Source: Toxorhynchites rutilus septentrionalis (Eukaryota; Arthropoda; Insecta; Diptera; Culicidae). From it: a DNA stretch of 64,000 nt. Position numbers and translations under genes: made by a program. Positions 21,925 through 32,190 of this stretch are shown here, piece by piece. The DNA is taken from positions 312,492,560-312,556,559 of the forward strand of contig NC_073745.1 in NCBI RefSeq assembly GCF_029784135.1, read 5' to 3'. How positions within the stretch are numbered: the stretch's first letter is position 1; each line of letters starts with the position of its first letter. The notes below the pieces were generated by a model that saw only the letters and a program-made list of their open reading frames with translations, was not told the origin of the DNA and made no database searches.

Positions 21925-22951
21925 GGGTGACCAAAATTGTCGATGAAAAAAAAATTATAACTTTGTTATCTTTATAGATAGAGGCAAACATAGTTCGACA
22001 ATGTTGTAGTTCCAGTTATTTGAGACATCTTTGTAGAACAATGTTTTTTTTCTATTTCTTGAAATAACCGATATAGCGCTTTTTTCTGAGTTACGTTAGG
22101 GTCACCATGAGAAAAACTGTTTTTTTTTCGCTCTACCTTTTATATTATATAAATAAAATTACAAAAAACTGATTTCGAAAGACTTTTAGAACATACTAAT
22201 ACCATTATTTTGCGATGTAGAACTTGTCAATATCTCAACTTCACTCAAAGTTATTGATATTTCTTCCCAAAAAACACGCTCTTTTCATTTTTTTTTTGTC
22301 CTTCTTTTCGGGGCAAACATAAAAATATTTGTTGGCGGTATTTGAAAGAACATATTTCACTCTACATGATGTGTGATTTTCAAAACTATGTAATTTTTAG
22401 TGTTTGAGTAAATTAATATTGAAATCATGAGTTTTTTTTTTGGTAAAAATACGATCAATAAATTTCAGTAGGATTAAGACATTGACAAGTTCTGTATCGC
22501 AAAATGTTGGCATTAATAAGCTCTTAAAGTCGTTGAAGACAGTTTTGATGTAGAATTAGAAATATAAAAACTAAACAGCTACACCATTGTCGAACTATGT
22601 TTATCTCTATCTATATAGATAAGAAAGTTCTTCTTCTTTTTCTTCAATGGCACTAACGTTCCTAGAGGAACTTCACCGTCTCAACGTAGTATTACTTACG
22701 TCATTTTTATTAGTACTTAGTTGAGATTTCTATGCCAAATAACACGCCTTGAATGCATTCTGAGTGGCAAGCTCTAGAATACGCGTGATCACAGTGCAAG
22801 TCGGAGGAAATTTCTTTGACGAAAAATTCCCCCGACCAGAACGGGAATCGAACCCGAACACCCGGCATGTTAGTTATGACGCTAACCACTCGGCCACGGG
22901 AGCACAATAATAAAGTTAGGTTTCTTAATTCATCGATAGTTTTGGTCACCC
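21925..22951. mobile_element. TIR element with ~80-bp inverted ends, split by a SINE
   Basis: The left end 'gggtgaccaaaattgtcgat' is matched by the complement of the right end ('gggtgaccaaaactatcgat'). The inverted repeat continues on both sides through 'aacatagttcgacaatg' (21985-22003 and 22586-22603). A SINE (22630-22906) sits inside the right arm. The interior has no ORF, so it is non-autonomous. No clear TSD, since the left flank is the R1-like element's 5' end. Confidence 0.7.
22630..22906 (-). mobile_element. tRNA-derived SINE, minus strand, ~11-bp TSD
   Basis: The minus strand begins with a tRNA-like head: A box 'tggccgagtggttagcg' and B box 'gggttcgattccc' within 22830-22906. The body ends in a GAAGAAAAAGAAGAAG tail. 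Flanks ATAAGAAAGTT (22619-22629) and ATAATAAAGTT (22907-22917) are a TSD with one mismatch. The head resembles a real tRNA, but the attached body, tail and TSD show it is a SINE. Confidence 0.85.
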
Positions 22952-23303
22952 AAAATATTTTTGATAAGATAAAAATGAGCGCTCTATGATATGTAGCAAC
23001 TTTGTCAAAAACAGTTTTTCTCTAAAGAATAGATATCTCCCACAAAGTTGTTTTGAGCGCTTTTTATCTAAGTTGCATTAGGATAACCATGAAAAACCTT
23101 TTTTTTATCTAACTTTTATATTCAAAATTCAACATGTAAACTATTTTCTAAGACAAATATTTTGCGATGTAGAACTTGCCAATATCTCAACTCTACTCAA
23201 AGTTATCGATATTTCTTCCTCAAAAATACGCCCTCTTCATTTGTTTGTCATTCCTTCTGTGGCAAACATAAAAAAATGTTTATTAGCGGCATTCGAAAGG
23301 GCA
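22952..23303. repeat. Diverged copy of the 22020-22330 segment
   Basis: Shares 'attttgcgatgtagaacttg', 'ccaatatctcaactctactc' and 'gatatttcttcc' with 22210-22270, in direct orientation. It lies immediately outside the TIR element, so two related elements are probably adjacent or nested. Confidence 0.6.
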
Positions 23304-23700
23304 TACCGTTCTGAATCATATTTCGGACGCTTAAGGCATATGATGCAGTAAACAGATTTAAACTTTATGCACAGGTACTGTTTGGTTGGTATTTTCAATA
23401 AATTAGTATAATATGCATTCAAGCTTTCTGCTTTGGTACCTATTTGATTGAAAACACAAAAAAATCATCGAATAAAAGGTTTTTCAAATGAAGCGAATGA
23501 AAATCAAACTTCGGACACTAAATCAAATTTCGGACACTCTATTTTGTAATTTTTTGGACGAAAATTACATTACACTTGATTATATTTTATAATCAACTGT
23601 GATACACTTACCATGCAATCACAGTAAACTGTTAACGATGATGAAAACTGATGAAACACGGGAGAAATTTAAATATTGATGAACGGGTAAATTCGTACGT
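23304..23700 (+). mobile_element. TIR element family C (TACCGTTCTGAATC ends), copy 1, partial
   Basis: Begins with taccgttctgaatcatattt and continues with several AATTTCGGACA subterminal motifs. It matches 30003-30375 and 30376-30795 closely. The right TIR found at 31009-31033 is absent here, so the copy is truncated. No ORF. Confidence 0.65.
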
Positions 23701-24031
23701 ATTCTAGTTGCAGCGATAAAAATGAAACATCGTGACGTTTCCGAAAAATCGTTTCTCGACTCTCGGTCAAAACCGTCAACAAAGCTAGGAGCATGTTGCA
23801 TCAAAACAGAGCCGATGCGCACGAGAGCAAATACGAATGTCAACTAAAAGTACCGAAGGTGTGTTATTCACATGCACAGGAAGAACAAGTTTTATGTTCA
23901 CGCAATGAAAACAATCAACACACACAAAGCCTAACACTGATGACTAGAAGCGACCTATAATCGACATCTTCTCTTTTTTTCGCCTGCTTTGCCATGGCTC
24001 GGATGGTTGTGTTAATTACATTGCCAGATTA

Positions 24032-24297
24032 CAAGTGTGGGGCTCAAAATGGAAGAGGTGTAAGTGACTTGATCGATTTCTCTTCATCAACTTTTTATTA
24101 AGTTAATAACTCAACTGCAAAAACGTTCCAATTTATATTTGCTATAGAATCCGATAGATGAGGTTCTGACCTATTTTCCATATTGTCAAATACAGCTGGG
24201 AATGTATTTGCAGCTAAGTTATGACCAAAAGAGAGAGTCGATGTAGAGAAATCGATCAAATCACTTACACCCCTTTCATTCTAAGCCCCTCAAGTGA
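24032..24297. mobile_element. Palindromic MITE, ~265 bp
   Basis: The left arm 'ggtgtaagtgacttgatcga' is mirrored by the complement of 'tcgatcaaatcacttacacc' on the right. The inner arms also pair ('taactcaactgcaaa' against 'taacttagctgcaaa'). Unknown superfamily; no coding capacity. The flanking 23701-24031 holds no recognisable gene. Confidence 0.65.
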
Positions 24298-24409
24298 AAT
24301 ATTCGCTAGCATTCCCAGCTCGAGGGGAAACATGAAACACAAAACGAGCAGAATAAGCGACCTTTGTTGTTTCGGGCACAGAAAAATTCTGAGAATTTTG
24401 CCTCAGAGG

Positions 24410-24810
24410 AGATGCAATACTTATACGCTAGCGACTTCTTACTTACTATGCAAGGTTGGAGTTTACTTCGCAAATATTCTCTTTTCACTATCCCCCTTCG
24501 CTGTTTCTATTCTAGCGGCTGCGTAAGTTGCCCGTTATTGATAGCTCTGTTTGGGAAAGCAAACAAATGTATGGGGAAATGGGAAGGTTTCCAATTTTCA
24601 TCAATTTAAACCATATACAGACTATGGAATTGTAATGTATAGCCTATCAAACAAATCTTAGAAAATTTCGGATTCGATTGGTATTAAATCGTTAAAATCC
24701 GTTCGCAGCAAAAATAATTATTAACGTTAACTTTATTTCATAAAAGCGTGACCTGTTTTCTGATTTGACTCCCTTAATGTAAGACGTAGTCCTACGTAAA
24801 AAATATTGTA
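24410..24810 (-). repeat. Repeat family Q (GACGTAG..CTACGTC), copy 1
   Basis: Reverse complement of 35655-36060: shared landmarks are the near-palindrome GACGTAGxxCTACGTC, 'ttatttcataaaa.cgtgacctgttttctgattt', 'acatttgt' and 'agaatatttgc'. The two copies diverge by roughly a fifth. The palindrome alone recurs near 31385 and 37690. It may be an LTR or the 5' end of a retroelement; class unresolved. Confidence 0.55.
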
Positions 24811-24967
24811 AAATCTATCAATACCCACAACTAATCCTTACAACTGATTATCAGTTTATAATGATTTTGTGCCCCTAAAAAAGGTCGTTTTGTTTGGTTT
24901 GTTTCCTCAACCAGTGTTACAGCTAAATGATGATGGCGTAGTGATTAGTCGTAGAATGGTGTGAGTG

Positions 24968-25118
24968 GAGGCGATCTGGTGTAGTGGTAACATCCATGCC
25001 TCTCACGCTAAAAGGTCACGAGTTCAATTCTCACTCCCGACATTCTTCCAAAAATGGAAGTAAAAGTGACGAACCAGCCAAATGAGTTGAAAGTCACTAT
25101 AATACAGATAAAAAAAAA
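24968..25118 (+). mobile_element. Short tRNA-derived SINE with perfect 15-bp TSD
   Basis: The tRNA-like head has A box 'ctggtgtagtggtaaca' and B box 'gagttcaattctc'. The short body 'aaaatggaagtaaaagtgac' resembles the Feilai-like body, followed by a poly(A). The TSD agaatggtgtgagtg is perfect at 24953-24967 and 25119-25133. At only 151 bp it is shorter than the SINE at 353. Confidence 0.9.
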
Positions 25119-25133
25119 AGAATGGTGTGAGTG

Positions 25134-25779
25134 TGTTTATTCAACCCATTGCCATTTTCGCTCCAAAACCAACGGAACACGAAGATGTATGCCTCAATGC
25201 GAACTTCAATTAGACTAACAACACCTAATAAGATATGTAGAATGGGTAATCAAGTTTTCGAATATTTCATCACTTTTCCAATTTTTCTCGCCGCATGAAC
25301 ATGTTTTGGTTGAAGGCAAACACAACAAAATAAACAGTTTAAATTGGACGATCCGTTCTCGAGCAGGAACACATATTGGTTTTTATTTATGAAATATTTT
25401 TTACCTTTATTTATTTAATAAGGCTCAAGTGGATAAAGATCCATCATCAAGCAGTACATTTTTAAACTATTTGAATATATTATAACTACATAATCATTAA
25501 CTCAAGTCTAATTAGCTAAAACTACAAAACAATATAAAAAAATATAATTTATTCCTTCGTTGCCTCGCCGGTATTATCCTTGTCTGGAACAGTGATTGTG
25601 GTGGGTCGTAACAACTACATCGCCAGTTGATGTAGCAACGGTATCCTTTGGTAGTGACTGCCTCCTTGCTATGTTTATACCTCTTGTAATGATCTTATTT
25701 ATGAAAATTGAAATAAATCGTTTCATATTTGGAGTCATTTTTAACACACCGGTAACCATATACAATTTTACACATACAC
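25134..25779. other. No confident gene; weak coding-like trace near 25570-25730
   Basis: On the minus strand a short frame with an ATG at 25735 would, with one frameshift near 25610, read into a plausible C-terminus (..TVPDKDNTGEATKE stop at about 25553). There are no introns, domain or homologue I can name, so I do not call a gene. Confidence 0.25.
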
Positions 25780-26084
25780 TACACTCTGTCCAACTTCTAT
25801 TAGACCACCCTGATTCTATTTCGTTGCAACACAAACGGTAAGAATTTCAACAGGATACATTCATACATTGTTGAATGCTTAGAATAAAGTATATTCAACG
25901 TCAATATTGTTCAAAAGGGGTGTTTGTTTTTTTATTGTGCTTAAATATGATAATTTCAGCTGTTCAGTTTCTATAAGACCATTTCAAAATTCATAATTAT
26001 TACCAATGAAAAACGATCGGCTGATTTACATGTCAATAATTGGCAACCTTGCCATTTCGGCTAAAAATCTGGAAAATTCGTGTT

Positions 26085-27055
26085 GGAATACTATCGTTCT
26101 GGTGTAGTGGCTGTCGAAGATATACCCCGTACTGGTAGGCCAATCGTCGTGGAAACCGATAAAATCGTTGAAATCATCCAAGTAGACGGGCATGTGAGCA
26201 CTCGCTCGATTGGCCAGGAACTGGGTATAGACCATAAAACCGTTTGGAACCATTTGCAGAAGATTGGATTCCAAAAAAAGCTGGATGTATGGGTGCCACA
26301 CCAGTTGACGCAAAAAAAAATTTTTAGACCGTATCAACGCCTGCGATGCACTGCTGAAACGGAACGAACCCGACTCATTTTTGAAGAAGATGGTGACTGG
26401 TGATGAAAAGTGGATCACGTGCGACATCCTAAAGCGAAGAAAGTCGTGGTCGAAGCGCAGTGAGCCGGCCCAAACCATAGCCAAGCCCGGATTGACGGCC
26501 AGGAAGGTTTTGCTGTGTGTTTGGTGGGATTGGAAAGGAATCATCCACTAAGAGCTGCTCAACTATGGCCAGACCCGCAACTCGGTTCTCTACTGTGAGC
26601 AGCTTGACCGTTTGAAGCAGGCGATTGACCAGAAACGGCCATAAATGATCAATAGAAATGGTGTTGTTTTCCACCAGGACAACGCTCGGCCTCACACATC
26701 TTTGATGACCCGCCAGAAGCTACGGGAGCTCGGATGGGATGTCCTATTGCACCCACCGTATAGTCCGGACCTGCCTCCAAGTGATTATCATCTCTTCCGG
26801 TCCATGCAAAACGCTCTTGGTGATACTAAGTTGGCCTCAAAAGAGGCTTGCGAAAACTGGCTGTCTGAGTTTTTTGCAAATAAGGTGGGGAGGGGGTGGG
26901 ATAGCGTTTATAAGGGGGGGATAATGAAGTTGCCTTCTAAATGGCAACAAGTTTGCGAACAAAACGGCGCATATTTGACTTAAATTGGATAATTTTAAGT
27001 ATGTTAAATAAAGCGTCAAATTTCGATCAGAAATACGACGTTTCTTTTTCCCTAA
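26085..27055 (+). mobile_element. mariner (DD34D) inserted in the Tc1-like element
   Basis: Compared with 33925-34000, the Tc1 sequence is interrupted just after 'ggaaaattcgtgt' and resumes at about 27056 ('atatttaccaattgctgct'). The insert carries plus-strand mariner transposase. The N-terminal ~45 codons are missing and no intact TIR pair is seen, so the copy is truncated. Confidence 0.75.
26086..26983 (+). pseudogene. Broken mariner transposase
   Basis: The N-terminal part (26086-26403) contains the HTH region (GRPIVVETDKIVEIIQ..DHKTVWNHLQKIGF). The C-terminal part is in another frame from 26390: GDEKWIT (first Asp), stops near 26552 and 26642, HQDNARPHTS (second Asp) and PPYSPDLPPSDYHLF (third Asp). 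The spacing from second to third Asp is 34 residues, DD34D. It ends with the typical QNGAYLT. At least one frameshift and two stops. The missing start means no active product. A run of G's near 26885 has been expanded. Confidence 0.85.
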
Positions 27056-27169
27056 CCCTATATTTACCAATTGCTGCTGAAAGATTTTCTCAATATTTAT
27101 TCCATGTTTCCGAAATAGCAACCTTGAGCTCTTCAATCGTGGTGTACCATTTTCCCTCAGTGTAGATTC

Positions 27170-28010
27170 TGCGTACAAGGATCCCCCTAAGATTTTCAAC
27201 AGGTTTTTGGTCCTCAATCCATTGCTTAGTTTACTTGCTGGTATGAATAGAAGCATTGTTTTGCTGGAATGTGAATTTTTTGTGACGATATCCACGCAAA
27301 AACGGTTGGAGAGAGGATTCCAGAACATGTGTGTTATCCTTGAATGACGTGAAAGCTATCTTGAGCTTTCCGTTTGCACAGAATCCCGCACAAACCATGC
27401 ACGAGCCTTCACCAAAATTCCTGGTTGAAAAATACTGTTCCTTGTTCCGTAAATCACGCCAGTACCCGTTGACACCATGAGGACAATCCAAATTGAACTT
27501 TTTTACATCAGTGATAACCTATACATTGAAGAACTTTTCCTTATGGTATATAGCAAAATGTATTCTTTTGGAAACATTTTTTGCCACAACATGCCATGTT
27601 CCACTGTCGGTTCATTTGAGCTTTGGCAAAACTCAGACGTCTTCCGATGTGAGATGGTGTAAGATGAGGTGTTTTAACCCTATTAAGCCCTCTTTATTTT
27701 TTTTTTGAATTTTTTACCAAAATTTGACGAATTATCACCCGAGCAGTTGAGTAGTTGAAATATTGCTTTATTTGCATAAGCGATTTTGAGGTATTCGAAG
27801 CTGTTCTAGCTATTTCCCGTTTATCCCGGTCAGAAAGCTTACGTGGAGCTCTCTTTTTTTACCGTATCCTTAAGCATTCGTCAAATATTGAGCACTACTT
27901 GATGAGATCGTCCAATCCGACGAGAAATTTCTCTGATACCAACATTTTCTTTGTGAAATGTATCGATTTGTCTGTCTTCTCTCACCGTGAGCATTTTTCC
28001 CTTCGGAATT
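27170..28010 (-). pseudogene. Broken Tc1-like transposase, copy 1
   Basis: Minus-strand pieces match the copy at 34080-34944: an N-terminal HTH region (LTVRE.RQIDTFHKENVGIREI), and a catalytic stretch with HKKFTFQQNNASIHTS. Tc1 transposases have QQDNA here; this copy has Asn for the second catalytic Asp. The region is split by frameshifts and stops, and its C-terminal end lies next to the mariner insert. It would have bound the TIRs and cut DNA at TA sites. Confidence 0.8.
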
Positions 28011-28256
28011 TCCAGATTGATTGATCAAAACAACTACAACAACGGAAAATGTAACTGGGCTTATAGAAACTTGACAGTTGAAAATACGAAAACATTCGTT
28101 TACGCTCAGCGCTTGCACACACGCATATGAATATTATGCAGTGTTTGGTAGCCACCAATACCTACACACTAGAATATAAATTGAAGCACTGTTTGTTCAC
28201 AATGACACAAAGCAGCAAGATCATCACCTGGTCCTATAGAAGTTGGACTGAGTGTA

Positions 28257-30002
28257 TGTCTCCTGACCAGAGAGCAATGTTAACAGTACTCACAGAACTT
28301 CCAACGAATGGAGAGAATTTCTATCAGCATATTTCCGATGCAGTTTTTTTTCGATCGACTTCTACAACTTTTGATTAACGGATATTTGTATACCGGTGTG
28401 TATTTGTATTTTCAAGGGCCCATCGATGCAACTGGTCAACGGCACCCTCGTCGGCTTCGACAGCCATCCCCTGTCATTCCCGTGTCGCAAAGTTTACAAA
28501 GAAGAAAAAGTCAACAACACGTCAGATGAAACGGTTCGCCGAAAAATTCCAACCAGCCAGAGCAAACCGACCACCGGCGCGCGAGTCGCGAGCTTCTTCA
28601 TAAACTTGTTGATTTACTCTCGGTCATAAATCAGCATTACCCGGTCGCGTGTGATTCCAACCGCCAAGCGTAACTAATCATTGCCTCTTTGAAGGCGGTG
28701 GATTGAATGATAAACTGCCGAGAGGTTTTACCTTTCACCACCTCGGACCCCTCGCTGCGATGAGTGGGCGTCATTAGGCTGACAGACAGACAATCGCACG
28801 GAGAGAGAGATATGTTTGGATAGACCCGCTATCGACAGTAATTACTACCGAGGTGTCACTACGAGGGGCGTACTTAGGAAGCTTACCAACGTTCGAGGTG
28901 CAACATGATAAACAGCTGCCGCCTTCACCCCCGGGTAGTAAAGCTGAACGTTTTGCACGCGAGTCTTCCATTCGCACCGGTACAAGTGTCGTGTCACGAG
29001 GTTTCATCTATTTGTACATCGGATGCATCTCCTGTCTAACGAGCTCTCTGCGGCATACTTTCGGTGGGAATTCAAGAGGGAAGTTTTATTTGAAGCAACT
29101 GTTTAGCAAATGTTTGTCGGCACGTAAGTTGAATCGTTATTGGTAGCTTGCATTTGATGCATTGGCTTCGTTTCGTTTCAAATACTATACTTCATCCCAC
29201 GATTCATCACTGTTTCGAGAGCGTTTTTGAAGTTGAAAACACGTGCAGTTCCTTCTAAGATATTAGAACAAATGTATCACGCAACGATGGTTAACACTTG
29301 TGACTGGTTGTTCAAAATCAACTCAGCGAAATAATGCTGATATAATACCATAAAATTATGAATATCAATCAACAAAATTGAAACGACCACATGAATCATT
29401 GCATTCATAGTACTATGGAATTCGCGGTTATTATTAAAGCTTGCGCACTGATGAAAATAGACTTCTTGCTCATAACTTCGCGCGTAAACCATCCCAGCCT
29501 CAACCCAAATATCTCCGCAATTAATCATCCAGCGCTTGGAGCTCAAGTGTCGCATCGTTCGAGCAACGATGACAATAGAAATGCGAAATATTTAAATTAA
29601 ATCACGATTCGCGATTCATACATTGTTTAGAGCCGTGGAGAACATTCGGTGATACGACGTCGCTGAATGAGGTACTAGATGGTGCTATATTTTGAGCTTT
29701 GAACTGACATTGATTACAGCTAAGATATTGTGCTTCTGTGATTCAATAAACTGCGATAGAATAATATTATGAATGTTACTTTACGGTAACATTTCATGAC
29801 TCAGTGACTCAGATATTCTGCAATGGTTGGATTCTATTCTTACCCGAGATTATCACAATAACCCATTCGAATATCGTCGTTTTGTGCAATTCGATAGTAA
29901 TATATTAACCAGTTAACTGTGATTGACGAGTATACTCGTCATTCGTATAAATCACTGACCATTAGCTATTTAAATTACAATTTTCGAGAAAAACAAAACA
30001 TA
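28257..30002. other. Mostly single-copy region, GC-richer at 28400-29200
   Basis: No gene recognised. A 77-codon frame at 28396-28629 and a 97-codon frame at 28853-29146 lie in higher-GC sequence but show no domain, and I see no convincing splice structure. Possibly host non-coding DNA. Confidence 0.3.
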
Positions 30003-30377
30003 TACCATTCTGAATCATATTGTGGACGCTTAAGGCATATGATACAGAAAACAGATCTAAGCTTTATGCACAGGTATTTTTTGGTTGATATTTTCAATAA
30101 ATTAGTTCAATATCCTTTTAAGCTTTCTACTTTGGTGTCTATTTGATTGAAAACATAAAAAAAACATCGAATAAAATGCTTTTCAAATGAAGCTAATAAA
30201 AATCAAATTTCGGACAAATTAAATTCTAATTTCGGACACTTTATTTTGTAATCTTTTGAACGAAAATTACATTACACTTGATTATATTTTATAGTCAACT
30301 ACGAAACACTCACCAGGCAATCACAGTAAACTGTTAACGATGATAATAACTGATGAAACACGGAAGAAATTTAAATA
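30003..30377 (+). mobile_element. Family C TIR element, copy 2 (left part)
   Basis: Starts taccattctgaatcatattg and matches 23304-23675. It is cut at 'gaaatttaaata' by copy 3, which begins there; the following 'ttcaaatttc' at 31034 may be its continuation. Confidence 0.65.
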
Positions 30378-31033
30378 CCGTTCCGAATCATATTTCGGAC
30401 ACTTAAGGCATATGATGCAGAAAACAGATCTAAACTTTATGCACAGGTATTATTTGGTAGATATTTTTAATAAATTTGTTCAATATGCTTTCAAGCTTTC
30501 TACTTTGGTACCTAGTTGATTGAAAACATAAAAAAATCATCGAATAAAAGGCTTTTCAAATGAAGCTAATGAGAATCATACTTCGGACACTAAATCAAAT
30601 TTCGGACAGATTGAATTCGAATTTCGGACACTTTATTTTGTATTTTTTTGGACGAAAATTACATTACACTTGATTATATTTTATAGTCAACTGCGAAACA
30701 CTAACCAAGCAATCACAGTAAACTGTTAACGATGATGAGAACTGATGAAACACGGGAGAAATTTAAATATTTATGAACGGGTAAATTCTACGTGCTCACG
30801 CTAAGCAAACGTCAAACACAAACGATAATGAGTAGTGTTGTCAGATTTTTGCCGATTATGTTAAAATTCAAATGTAGTTTTCATATGAAATGATAGCGAA
30901 ACCAAGGGATTACTCTAAAGAAGCAATTGTGATATTAATTTTATAGTTATATCATCATTGCATTAAGCATTTCAAGATATTAGAATAAAGTATCCGCAAT
31001 ATGATGTTGTCCGAAATATGATTCAGAACGGTA
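30376..31033 (+). mobile_element. Family C TIR element, copy 3, complete, 658 bp
   Basis: The left end taccgttccgaatcatattt is matched by the complement of the right end at 31009-31033 (gtccgaaatatgattcagaa + cggta). It has TA at both junctions. Inside are three AATTTCGGACA-type motifs near the left end. It has no transposase, so is non-autonomous. It is nested in copy 2 of the same family. Confidence 0.8.
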
Positions 31034-31490
31034 TTCAAATTTCAAGAGGTTTAGAATATGTTGAGGCTCTGCCGGAATAAAACAAATAGAAAACATAAAC
31101 AGTTTGAGATGATGTCATGCGTTCTCATATGCACTGGTTGAGTTCTCCAGCTCGCAGCTCGCTCGAATTTATTTATGTGCGATGATAATGTTTTTTAGAT
31201 GTTCACATTGCTATAAACTTAAGATCAGGAAGGAATCTCGTTACTGGTGTTCGATTTGCAAAGTCCGATTGTGTGTAGTACCCTGTTTCGCTTAGTCAAA
31301 AAATACCTACTAACCTACCAGAGCGATGAATATTATATTATAAAGCTTCTTATTTTCTATATTATAAAGTTACTTATTTTCGACGTAGGACTATGTATTT
31401 GATTTCTATATAGGTAGGTCACGAAAAATGTAACTAAAAATTAAAAGATTTCAAATGCATATTACGCATAATCGTTATTGCTATACAGTA

Positions 31491-32190
31491 GGGTGGCAAT
31501 GAATGTACGGGAAAAAATCGACCCTAAAATTTCAAAAAGTTACCCCATAAAAAATGTTCACCACCTCGAAAAAACACCCTATAGGAAAGGAAATTTTGAA
31601 AATCGAAATTTTTTTTGGATGCCAAATGACCTAAAAATGCATAAAACTGCTGTTATCACAAAATGTACATGGTCGGTTCTTTGAATTCGATAATTATTTT
31701 TTCCATACACCCAGGTTTTTTTACGCGGTTTTTTTTGCGTGGTTTTTTTTACAAGGTTTTTTTACGCGGATTTTCCAATTAACGCGGTTTGTTTCCGTGG
31801 TTTTTTTACGCGGTTTTTTTACGAGGTACGTATCCCTCGCGTGAAAAAAACTGGGTGTACTTTCATTGCCTCTCAGGCTAAGTCCCAAAAAGTCGATTTT
31901 CGGACAAAAAATTTTTTTTCGAGATGACACCAGATCTCGACGTTTCATGCATTTTTAAGTCATTTGGCATCGAAAAGAAATTTCGATTTTTCAAATTTTC
32001 ATTACTCACCCCTTGGAAGATTTTCGAGGATCAAAAAATCAAAACTTTGAGAGCTTTGAGGCACTCCTAAATCATGTCCGATCGAGCTGAAACTTTGCAC
32101 AGATCATTTTTTGGGCCAATAAACAAAATGAACATGGTCGGTTTTTGAAATTCGATGATGAAATATTTCCCATACATCCATTGCCACCCT
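31491..32190. mobile_element. MITE family D (GGGTGGCAATG ends), copy 1, with nested MITE
   Basis: TA-flanked left end GGGTGGCAATGAATGTA is mirrored by 'catccattgccaccct' at 32175-32190. The arms share 'atggtcggtt' and 'aaattcgat'. The same family occurs at 50121-51799 and partially at 54580-54800. A second MITE is inserted at 31708-31857. No coding capacity. Confidence 0.75.
31708..31857. mobile_element. 150-bp MITE made of TTTTTTACGCGG repeats, nested
   Basis: Ends CACCCAGGTTTTTTTACGCG and the complement (cacccagtttttttcacgcg) are inverted, flanked by TA at 31706-31707 and 31858-31859. The interior is a run of degenerate tttttttACGCGGt units. It lies inside MITE family D. Confidence 0.8.

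Larger units (their letters stand above)
25782..28254 (-). mobile_element. Tc1-like transposon copy 1, interrupted by a mariner
   Basis: The ends are inverted: CACTCTGTCCAACTTCTAT at 25782 and its complement (with cactcagtccaacttctat) ending at 28254, both flanked by TA. Both ends also carry a second internal 'gtttctataagacca' motif (about 25965 and 28060). The transposase lies on the minus strand and is broken. A mariner of about 970 bp occupies 26085-27055. The same element without the mariner is at 33629-35164, confirming the insertion. Confidence 0.85.

Noticed and set aside
22832..22906. tRNA gene candidate on the minus strand
   Set aside because: Well-preserved tRNA-like fold, but it is the head of a SINE (22630-22906) with tail and TSD.
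26026..26695. Minus-strand ORFs of 172 and 88 codons
   Set aside because: Antisense to the mariner transposase fragments.
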